Shown piece after piece: positions 8,158-14,828 of a stretch of DNA of 32,631 nucleotides. Under the pieces are notes generated by a model. That model did no database searches. It was not told where the DNA came from and saw only the letters and a program-made list of their open reading frames with translations. This DNA comes from Desulfuromonas sp. (GTDB taxonomy: Bacteria; Desulfobacterota; Desulfuromonadia; Desulfuromonadales; Geopsychrobacteraceae): NCBI GenBank assembly GCA_002869665.1, contig PKUG01000110.1, positions 1 to 32,631 on the forward strand, given 5' to 3'. Every line of letters starts with the position of its first letter. Positions within the stretch are counted from its first letter, which is position 1. The translations under genes and the position numbers were made by a program.

Positions 8158-9240
8158 TTAAGGGGTTACAATAGCCATACGGTAAGGTCGCTGTTCGACC
8201 ATAAGCCGCCAGAGGACAATCGCTAATCGACGGGCAACGGCAACAATGGCTTTTTGAGCGATCCCTGTTCGAGAAACCAGTCGGTTGTACAGATCGGCGG
8301 CAGCTGCGTCCCTGGCTTTCCACATCCAGGCGGCTTCAATCAGCAAGCTTCGGAGGCGCTTTTGCCCCACGGGAACCAGGCGCCCCGAAGGTGTTTTGCC
8401 GCCACTGTGACGAACAACCGGCGCCAAACCGAGATAGCTGGCAACTTCCTCGGCACGCCTGAAACGGTCGGGCCGAAAAAGCTCCAGAGCAAAACTGGTT
8501 GCCACGGTCGAGCCGACACCCGGGACGGTTTGCAGATAAGCGACACTCTGGCAGGACTCTGATGACGTCACCATCTCTTTGAGTTGGGTTGCTACCGTGC
8601 ACAGCTCAGTCTGGTGAAAGGTCAGCTCGCGCATATAACTCTCCAGTGTCAATCTCGTTAGTGGTTCCAGATCAAGTTCCTGCAATGCCTTCTGAGCATC
8701 CTTGGTCCAGTTGGTCACGGCAACCGGTTCGCTGAGCCCGAGGAACAGAAGCATGCTCTTTATGCGTTGTTTACAACGGCGGACCGCATCGACAAGGTTA
8801 TGGCGACGCCGTATCAGGGACCGCCGCGCTTCTTCCTCTGGGGTCGGGACAGCGATAGGCTTAAGCATCCCTTTCGCTGCATAGTCGGCCAACTTGAGGC
8901 AATCGAGTCGGTCACATTTAGCTCCTGCTGTAACGGAGCGAGGAATGCGACTCGCTGCGGCAACAATGACTGGTATACCTGCCTGTTCAAGAGATCGGGC
9001 CAGTGAGAATCCGGTTGGCCCGGTCTCGTAGGCGACTGCCGCAACACAGATGCCGAGGTGTAGAATCTGTTCGGCAAACTTCTGTGGAGAGGCCGGAGCT
9101 ACCCATGTCGTCGATTGCCCATCGCTACGTTTAAGGGCGATGTAATAGCTGCGTTTATGGACATCAATCCCGATCCAAAAGGGTTGCTGCTCGAAACCAC
9201 TTACAAATGCTTGCAGACTTGATAAACTAAATTTCGCCAT
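8158..9240 (-). CDS. IS110-family DEDD transposase
   Basis: The intact 360-residue protein has an N-terminal RuvC-like DEDD domain: WIGIDVHK (Asp26), YETGPTG (Glu72) and KCDRLD (Asp110, Asp113). The C-terminal Tnp_20 domain has the helix-hairpin-helix TVPGVGS (238-244), then LGLAPVVRHSGG, where Ser279 is the likely nucleophile. These enzymes recombine DNA as cut-and-paste circles directed by an element-encoded RNA. The reading frame has no stop or frameshift, so the element may be active. The start ATG at 9240 is preceded by AAGGAGA, but both can be buried in a hairpin. Codon use and GC look slightly lower than the neighbouring host genes, consistent with acquisition. Confidence 0.93.
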   Translation of the reverse strand: MAKFSLSSLQAFVSGFEQQPFWIGIDVHKRSYYIALKRSDGQSTTWVAPASPQKFAEQILHLGICVAAVAYETGPTGFSLARSLEQAGIPVIVAAASRIPRSVTAGAKCDRLDCLKLADYAAKGMLKPIAVPTPEEEARRSLIRRRHNLVDAVRRCKQRIKSMLLFLGLSEPVAVTNWTKDAQKALQELDLEPLTRLTLESYMRELTFHQTELCTVATQLKEMVTSSESCQSVAYLQTVPGVGSTVATSFALELFRPDRFRRAEEVASYLGLAPVVRHSGGKTPSGRLVPVGQKRLRSLLIEAAWMWKARDAAAADLYNRLVSRTGIAQKAIVAVARRLAIVLWRLMVEQRPYRMAIVTP

Positions 9241-9310
9241 GCTGGTCTCCTTGATCCTGTAGGTTGAAGTGTCCTCTTCAAAGCTACGATTTTATCAGGG
9301 GACCAGCATG
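9238..9310 (-). promoter_or_regulatory. Leader hairpin that can hide the transposase RBS and start codon
   Basis: On the minus strand, CATGCTGGTCCCCTGAT (from 9310 inward) can pair with ATCAAGGAGACCAGCATG, which contains the SD AAGGAG and the ATG. The pairing has 10 perfect base pairs, one mismatch, then 3 plus 3 more, with a loop of about 38 bases. A transcript entering from outside the element would carry both arms and hide the start; a transcript starting within the loop would not. This resembles the known protection of several insertion sequences against read-through transcription (inference for this element). Confidence 0.6.
9296..9305. repeat. Subterminal inverted repeat of the IS (right)
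   Basis: CAGGGGACCA is the exact reverse complement of the left repeat at 7986-7995. It is also part of the longer GGGGACCAGCATG arm that pairs with the transposase translation start (see the leader hairpin). Confidence 0.65.
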
Positions 9311-9320
9311 GTATTTGCTC

Positions 9321-9374
9321 CCTTTTTGTTGGCCTGAACAAAAAGGAAGGCGGCATGCGGGGCCGCGACCCCGC
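9321..9374. repeat. Two adjacent palindromes beside the IS
   Basis: CCTTTTTGTT-GGCCTG-AACAAAAAGG (9321-9346) has perfect 10-bp arms and GCGGGG-CCGCGA-CCCCGC (9357-9374) has perfect 6-bp arms. They directly follow the right end of the insertion sequence and look like host REP-type intergenic DNA. From 9375 to about 9640 no gene is evident. A TATAAT at 9485-9490 with a poorly spaced TTGGTA upstream could be a weak promoter for the broken gene that follows. Confidence 0.55.
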
Positions 9375-9647
9375 GACTTTGACCTCGCCCTTAGTTTATA
9401 CATCAACAAGCTGTACCACTATCTCGGAACATCATCCCTCCCACAAAATCACAACCCAATTGGTATTCATTCAACCTTTGGGCCTATAATGAAGCCGTAA
9501 ACCGGAGAGTCTGTGCCCGACGCGGGCGCAACGCGATCCTCCTCCCATCCTCAGCGACATCCTCGTTCGCTCCGCCCTGCCGGGCGCGTCTCCACTTGAT
9601 GACGCTCCTGGAGTCTTCCGGACTCCTGACGCCCACGGAGACCTACC

Positions 9648-10426
9648 ATGGCGAACGCAGGAAAATCCCACCTCAAGCGGCTGGCACCCTCATCGCCGTC
9701 GCGGCACTCCTCTCAAGCGGCTGTATGATGAAGCAGAAACAGATGAACGCGGGGACATTTGAAGGACCGCCGACCGTTGTCTGTCAGGGGGAGGCGCGAA
9801 CATTCATCACCCTTGACGATGGCAAGCCGGTCACGCTCGGCATTCTCCTGAGTGAAGCCGCCCTCAACGGGCTGCCCGCAGATGGACATGATGTTGCTTA
9901 TGAGCTGGAGCTGCCGCGCTAAGCCAGAGGAACGGGCTACACCCATGTTGTCGTCGACTGGAACCCGCACGGCCACGTTCCGCCGGGTGTCTACGACAGG
10001 CCGCATTTCGACTTTCACTTCTACACCATGACCTCCGAAAAACGGCAGACGATCACCGCCGTCGGTGACGATCTCGCCCGCGCCCACAAAGCCCCACCGG
10101 CCGAATACATGCCGGCTGGCTACATCCTCCCACCCGGCACCGAGGTCCCGGCCATGGGCGCCCACGCTATCGATCCCAAGGGGTATGAGTTCACCAAACA
10201 CGACTTCACCAAAACTTTCATTTATGGGTTCTATGACGGCGAAATGGTCTTCGTCGAACCGATGGTCACCAAAGCCTATCTCGAAAGCAAACCGAACGAC
10301 CAGGTCGCCATCGCCGTGCCGCAGAAATATCCCCAGTGCGGCTATTACCCCACGAGCTACGGAGTCGTTTACGACAAAGGGGAGCGGGCATACGAGATCA
10401 GCCTGGATGGGTTGGTCCTGCGGTAA
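9648..10426 (+). pseudogene. Broken DUF5602-type lipoprotein gene
   Basis: Two ORFs of the track (9596-9922 and 10028-10426) lie in the same frame and are parts of one gene interrupted by TAA at 9920-9922. The frame continues after the stop as ARGTGYTHVVVDWNPHGHVP, with no loss of family-like sequence. The 3' part (MPAGYILPPGTEVPAMGAHAID, TFIYGFYDGEMVFVEPM, YYPTSYGVVYD) looks like DUF5602/TTHB210-type proteins of unknown function. At the 5' end, the best start is ATG 9648 behind GGAGA, giving MANAGKSHLKRLA, but the lipoprotein signal LIAVAALLSSGC lies in another frame; a one-base loss near 9685 would explain this. Two lesions make a pseudogene the best reading. Readthrough or sequencing error are alternatives. 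Confidence 0.75.
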
Positions 10427-10495
10427 AAATCCGTGAGATAGCGACGGCTCAGGAAAGGGCGGCTAACATGCGCGGTTTTGTTTGGAGACGCCCCC

Positions 10496-11377
10496 CTACC
10501 GATACCCCTCAATCCGCTCAATCAGGAAATCGAGAAACGCCCGGTTGGCGCGGGAGAGATAGCCGTCGGCTTTCCAGGCGATGTGGAGGTCGAGATGGAG
10601 GGGCGGGTCGAAGGAGACGGGGGTGATTTTGGGCTCGTCGGCGGCGACCATACGCAGCAGAGTGGAGACGCCGACCCCTTCGGCGACCAGCGAGCGGACG
10701 AGGGAGAAGAGGTTGGTCTCGAAGACGACGTTCGGTTCCTTGTGCAGGCCGCGCATCAACTCATCCGTCAACTCCCGCATGTAATAGCCGCGCTTAAACA
10801 GGATCAGCGGTTCGGAGAGCAGCTCCTCCAGGCGAACACTCTCCCGAGTAGCCAAGGGGTGGTTACTCGGTACGCAGGCGACGATTTCCTCACGCAGAAA
10901 GCAATGGGCCGCGAGCCCTGTGGGAATCCTGCTCCCGGCGATCACCCCCAAGTCGATCTCACCGCTGCTGATCAACTGCTGAATCCGTGCAGCCCCTTCC
11001 CCCTTGACCGCCAGTTGCAGATGCGGATATTCGGCACGAAAATCGGCGATCACGCGCGGGAAATAGTAGGAACTCATCATCGGCGGAATCCCGATCCGCA
11101 CTTCCCCGGCCGTTAACCCACGTAACTCCCCCATCTCCGTCTCAGCGGCGGCAACATCCTCAAGAATCCGCTCGGCATGACGCAGAAACACCTCCCCCTC
11201 GGCAGTGAGGGCGATCTGACGACCGTTGCGGTTGAACAGCGGCAGGCCCAGCTCCTCTTCCAGCCTGGCGATCGACATGCTCACCGCCGGCTGGGCGATC
11301 CGCAGCTGCTCAGCGGCACGGGTGAAATTGCGGGCATTCGCCACGGCGACAAAGGCTTTGATCTGGCGCAGGTCCAT
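10496..11377 (-). CDS. LysR-family transcriptional regulator
   Basis: I start the protein at ATG 11377 (MDLRQIKAFVAVANARNFTRAAEQL), which is the usual LysR beginning and gives 293 residues; the 342-residue track ORF adds 49 residues unlike the family. The winged helix-turn-helix spans ~1-60 (QPAVSMSIARLEEELGLPLFNR), followed by the two-lobed effector-binding domain (~90-290, EVRIGIPPMMSSYYFP..., IDLGVIAGSRIPTG). It is divergent from a YnfM-like MFS transporter with 158 bases between the starts, the classic arrangement for a LysR activator controlling its neighbour and itself. No strong SD is seen; GAGAAA lies just upstream. The effector is unknown. Confidence 0.9.
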   Translation of the reverse strand: MDLRQIKAFVAVANARNFTRAAEQLRIAQPAVSMSIARLEEELGLPLFNRNGRQIALTAEGEVFLRHAERILEDVAAAETEMGELRGLTAGEVRIGIPPMMSSYYFPRVIADFRAEYPHLQLAVKGEGAARIQQLISSGEIDLGVIAGSRIPTGLAAHCFLREEIVACVPSNHPLATRESVRLEELLSEPLILFKRGYYMRELTDELMRGLHKEPNVVFETNLFSLVRSLVAEGVGVSTLLRMVAADEPKITPVSFDPPLHLDLHIAWKADGYLSRANRAFLDFLIERIEGYR

Positions 11378-11535
11378 GGGCTTTCTCATTTCACAATTGT
11401 GCAACCCTCTCCCCCAGGGAGAAGGGTAGAGACCAATCAATAACGAAATATTATCAAAATTATAAATACAATATATTTTACTTATAGACAAGCGCTCGCT
11501 AGACTCAGTTCCGCAGAACGACATCGAATATTTTT
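11378..11535. promoter_or_regulatory. Divergent promoter region between LysR and MFS genes
   Basis: The centre (about 11445-11490) is strongly AT-rich compared with its surroundings. It contains an imperfect inverted repeat, ATAAATAC (11462-11469) against TTACTTAT (11478-11485), 6 of 8 positions paired, of a size that would suit a LysR dimer. Clear -35/-10 pairs could not be fixed. Confidence 0.35.
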
Positions 11536-12846
11536 ATGGATGCGGAACGAGCCATGAGTCAGGCAAGCACAGCAATCGAACGCGGCACAAAAAATTACCG
11601 GCACGCCAACCTGGCGCTCTTTTTCGCCGGCTTCGTCACTTTTTCAACCCTCTACACCTTTCAACCGCTGTTCCCGATCCTGGTCGCTGACTTCAGCATT
11701 TCTCCGGCCACTGCCAGCCTGACCCTGTCTGTCGCCACCTTCGCTCTCGCCTGGATGATGCCGATCTCCGGCTCCTTCTCCGACGTCTACGGCCGCAAAA
11801 CCCTGATGGGGATCGCCCTGCTGCTGACCTCGCTGCTCGCTCTGGTTTCAGCTGCAACAACAACCCTCCCCGCACTGCTGATCGTCCGCCTGCTGCAGGG
11901 GGCGGTGCTCGCCGGGGTGCCGGCGGTCGCCATGGCCTACCTCAACGACGAGATGTCGCCGCGTGCCATCGGCGCGGCCATGGGGCTGTACATCGCCGGC
12001 AATGCCTGCGGCGGGATGACCGGGCGCATTCTGACCTCGTTTCTGGTCGACATTCTCAGCTGGCGCGAAACCGTCGCCATCATCGGCCTGCTCGCTCTGC
12101 TGCTGAGCATCCTGTTCTGGCTGTTGCTCCCCGCTTCACGTAATTTCAACAGCCAGCCGCTGAACCTGAAACGCTTGAGCTCCACGCTGCTGCAGCATCT
12201 GCGCGAGCCCGGCCTGCTCTGCCTCTTTGCCCTGGCGTTCCTGCTCATGGGTGGTTTCGTCACCGTCTACAACTACGCCACCTTCTACCTGCTCGCGCCT
12301 CCTTGGGATCTGTCGCAATCGCAGGTCGCACTGATCTTTATCGCCTACGCCTTCGGCGCCGGAGGGTCGAGTGTCATCGGCGGCCTGACCGAGCGTTTCG
12401 GGCGACCACGGCTATTGCTGATCGCCCTGGGGATCATGGCTGCGGGGATCATCCTCACTCTGATCGACGCCCTGCCGGCCATCATCCTCGGCATCATCGT
12501 TTTCACCATCGGCTTCTTCGCCGCCCATGCTCTGGCTTCGGCCTGGGTCGGCGCGCGCACGACAACCGCCCGGGCGCAGGCCTCATCCCTGTACCTGCTC
12601 GCCTACTATCTCGGCTCAAGCATCTCCGGCACCGGCGGTGGCTTCGTCTGGAGTGCGGCGGGCTGGTACGGTGTCGTCGGCCTGGTGCTGCTCATGCTCG
12701 GCCTCGCCGGTGCTGTCATCCAGGTCCTCACCTGCCTCGAATCCGCAAAATCAGGGACAACCTGCTTTGCCGGACGTTTACTCTGCCGTTTAAGCGGAAA
12801 GAGCCAGGCCTCCTTGCTGGCAGAGGCTCCACTCAACAAAGAATAA
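11536..12846 (+). CDS. ynfM: MFS transporter, YnfM-like
   Basis: The 436-residue protein is a 12-TM major facilitator. The loop after TM2 has SGSFSDVYGRKTLMG, the MFS signature. The stretches YIAGNACGGMTGR, LLMGGFVTVYNY, GFFAAHALASAWVG and QASSLYLLAYYLGSSISG resemble those I recall from E. coli YnfM closely. It should be an inner-membrane exporter or uptake carrier of unknown substrate; drug:proton antiport is usually assumed for relatives. A divergent LysR gene fits control by a small molecule. The start is uncertain: neither ATG 11536 nor ATG 11554 has a strong SD. The C-terminal tail of ~30 residues past the last TM (SAKSGTTCFAGRLLCRL...) is unlike the family and may be a local extension. 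Confidence 0.85.
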   Translation: MDAERAMSQASTAIERGTKNYRHANLALFFAGFVTFSTLYTFQPLFPILVADFSISPATASLTLSVATFALAWMMPISGSFSDVYGRKTLMGIALLLTSLLALVSAATTTLPALLIVRLLQGAVLAGVPAVAMAYLNDEMSPRAIGAAMGLYIAGNACGGMTGRILTSFLVDILSWRETVAIIGLLALLLSILFWLLLPASRNFNSQPLNLKRLSSTLLQHLREPGLLCLFALAFLLMGGFVTVYNYATFYLLAPPWDLSQSQVALIFIAYAFGAGGSSVIGGLTERFGRPRLLLIALGIMAAGIILTLIDALPAIILGIIVFTIGFFAAHALASAWVGARTTTARAQASSLYLLAYYLGSSISGTGGGFVWSAAGWYGVVGLVLLMLGLAGAVIQVLTCLESAKSGTTCFAGRLLCRLSGKSQASLLAEAPLNKE

Positions 12847-12871
12847 ATCGGCAATAGAACTGGAAACGAAG

Positions 12872-12905
12872 AAAGCCCCGACCTTTGAAGATCGGGGCTT
12901 TTGTT
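12872..12905. terminator. Intrinsic terminator between convergent genes
   Basis: AAAGCCCCGA (12872-12881) and TCGGGGCTTT (12892-12901) form a perfect 10-bp stem with a 10-base loop, followed by TTGTTTTG. It lies 25 bases after the MFS stop and 20 bases before the end of the minus-strand run, with an A-rich stretch on the other side, so it probably serves both directions. Confidence 0.9.
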
Positions 12906-12924
12906 TTGTAGCGTATAGAGAGCG

Positions 12925-14820
12925 TTATTTCCGGAACCGGCCGAACAGATCCCAGCTGTGGGAATCCTTATTCCCCCCCTGTTGCTCACGACGCAGCAGC
13001 ATCAGGCGCAGTTCGCGCAGGGCTTCGGCACAGTCGGGGTTGGCCTGGACCGCCATCTCGAACGCTTTTTCCGCCAGACGTTCCTTCCCCTGTACGAGAT
13101 AGATCTTGCCGAGATAGAGGTGGGTGAGATCGAGCCCCGGATTGGCTTCCCGTGAGAGCTGGAGCAGGTCCGCTGCGCGTGTCTGCTTGGCCTGGTTCTC
13201 CGGGTCGGACTTGTAGAGTGCCCAGGCGAAGTAGGTCTTGTACTCCGGCTCTTCGGGACTCAGTTCGGCCGCCTTGCGGAAAGCCTCGGCCGCCTTGGTG
13301 AAACTGTTGATCTTGAGATAGGCGAGCCCCTCCTGGTAGGCGCTCTCCGCTTCGACCACACGGTTGATATCGACCCGCCGATGACCTTTTCCATCAAGTT
13401 TGTTGAGGTAATCGGCCCGGGTTTTCCGGTTGTTGAGCACCGTGTAGGCCTGGGTGAGATACTGGAACATTTCGTTGATCTTGGTTCGCATCTCGTTCGA
13501 CAACTCGGTGCCGAGGAAACGGTCAGGATGATACTCCTTGGCCAGTCGATGGTAAGCCTTTTTGATCTCATCCTCTTCGCTGCGCCGGCTGACCATCAGG
13601 GCACCGAAATAATCGGAGTCCATGATCCGCCGGTATTCTTCGAGGATTTTCCGCCGCAGGCTTTCGTTGATGACCTTCGGTTCGCTACCGCCGAGGGAAT
13701 CCTGAATGGCACTGGCCTCGGCCGTCGGCTGATGATCGAGCATCTCGGAAATCAACAGCGCAGTCAGAATCTGCTGCACTTCGCGCCGGGCCAGCGGATG
13801 TCCATCGACAATCTCATTCAGAGTCTTCACCCCGCGACACTCACGGAAAACCGCTTCGCCGCGCTTGTTCAGATTGATTTCCTGGAAGCGGTAGTGCGGG
13901 TTCCCCGTCTGTTTGAGATACTCACGCCCGTAAGGGTAGAGAAAATAGTCCAGCTGTTTCGCCGACCAAAAGCGGGTGATCCCCTGGAGAATGAGTGTTG
14001 CCGGGGTCAGCTTGATGCGGGTGATGCTCTTTTTGAAATCCTTACCGGGAACGAACTGCCAGGTTCCTTCTTTCCAGGCGAAAGTCGCCAGCAGTTTTTC
14101 CGTCACCTGGCGGGTCAACGCCTCATGCAGATCCTGCGGCGTCAACACTCCCATCTCGATCAGCACCGTCCCCTGCAGGCGCCCGCGCTCTCGGCTGAGG
14201 TCAACCGACTGATCGCAGTCGAGTTCGCTCAGTACCCCTTCACGCACCAGCATACGCCCGAGACATTCGCTGAGGACATTCGAACGCGTGAAGATGGGGT
14301 AACCATCCTTGATGTAGACAACCTTCTTCGCCTGGCCATGTTGCAGGTGGAGCAGGCCGGTCGCCTTTTCCACGTAGAGGCGATGAAGCTGCAACGGGAT
14401 CGTGTAGTCGGCGATGGGCCGCGGACCACTGGCCTGACGACCGTCAGCGGCAAGAAAGATCCGTTCAAGTAGGGTCTGGAGGGCCGGGCCGGTAAAGGGG
14501 CGGGAAAGAAACTCACAGTTGCCGTACGCCGCCACGACCTCTTTGCTCTGGTCCGCGCTCAACGGCGCCGCAGAGGTCATGATCACCGGAATCTCACGGG
14601 TTTTGTCATGCTTGCGCAGTGCCTGGCAGATCTTCGGGCCGGAGATCTCGGCCATGTTGTAATCGACCAGCACGAGGTCGTAATCCTCACTCAGGAGCTT
14701 ACGCAGACCGGTCGCGCCCCGATCGACACTCTCGGCGTTGAATCCGGCCGCATTGAACGCCTGGGTGAGAAAGTTTCTGGTTTCGCGATCGTCGTCAATG
14801 ATGAGGATATGCCTGGCCAT
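12925..14820 (-). CDS. Response regulator fusion: REC – DUF4388 (PATAN) – J domain – TPR
   Basis: The 631-residue protein starts with a receiver domain (~1-120): acidic pair IIDDD (9-11), phospho-acceptor Asp53 (LVLVDYNM) and TSA (82-84). The usual lysine before proline is arginine (FLSRPFT, Arg107). Residues ~130-290 match DUF4388/PATAN modules (ATGLLHLQHGQAKKVVYIKDGYPIFTRSN; LIEMGVLTPQDLHEALTRQV). At ~400-475 is a complete J domain with HPD (KEYHPDRF), expected to stimulate a DnaK-type ATPase. The C-terminus (~495-610) holds TPR-like helices. There is no DNA-binding or enzymatic output, so it probably acts through protein contacts. It begins 8 bases after glnE stops and ends the minus-strand run. 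Its true role is unknown. Confidence 0.85.
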   Translation of the reverse strand: MARHILIIDDDRETRNFLTQAFNAAGFNAESVDRGATGLRKLLSEDYDLVLVDYNMAEISGPKICQALRKHDKTREIPVIMTSAAPLSADQSKEVVAAYGNCEFLSRPFTGPALQTLLERIFLAADGRQASGPRPIADYTIPLQLHRLYVEKATGLLHLQHGQAKKVVYIKDGYPIFTRSNVLSECLGRMLVREGVLSELDCDQSVDLSRERGRLQGTVLIEMGVLTPQDLHEALTRQVTEKLLATFAWKEGTWQFVPGKDFKKSITRIKLTPATLILQGITRFWSAKQLDYFLYPYGREYLKQTGNPHYRFQEINLNKRGEAVFRECRGVKTLNEIVDGHPLARREVQQILTALLISEMLDHQPTAEASAIQDSLGGSEPKVINESLRRKILEEYRRIMDSDYFGALMVSRRSEEDEIKKAYHRLAKEYHPDRFLGTELSNEMRTKINEMFQYLTQAYTVLNNRKTRADYLNKLDGKGHRRVDINRVVEAESAYQEGLAYLKINSFTKAAEAFRKAAELSPEEPEYKTYFAWALYKSDPENQAKQTRAADLLQLSREANPGLDLTHLYLGKIYLVQGKERLAEKAFEMAVQANPDCAEALRELRLMLLRREQQGGNKDSHSWDLFGRFRK

Positions 14821-14828
14821 GCTTCGCG

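Larger units (their letters stand above)
7986..9305 (-). mobile_element. IS110/IS1111-family insertion sequence (ends approximate)
   Basis: The element is marked by matching subterminal inverted repeats TGGTCCCCTG (7986-7995) and CAGGGGACCA (9296-9305), followed inward by similar AT-rich DNA. It encloses one DEDD transposase gene on the minus strand, about 66 bases of 5' noncoding DNA and about 160 bases of 3' noncoding DNA. Short 5' and longer 3' flanks with subterminal repeats are typical of the IS1111 subgroup. True ends in this subgroup lie a few bases outside the repeats, so the real span is probably near 7975-9320. No target duplication is expected. GGCC-centred palindromes lie on both sides (7966-7979 and 9321-9346), in line with the habit of this family to insert at REP-like sequences. 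Confidence 0.75.

Noticed and set aside
9264-9500. 78-aa plus-strand ORF right of the IS
   Set aside because: It spans the IS leader and two palindromes, has no SD and no family features.
11378-11524. 49-residue N-terminal extension of the LysR protein in the ORF track
   Set aside because: It covers the AT-rich divergent promoter region, and the family sequence starts at MDLRQIKAF.
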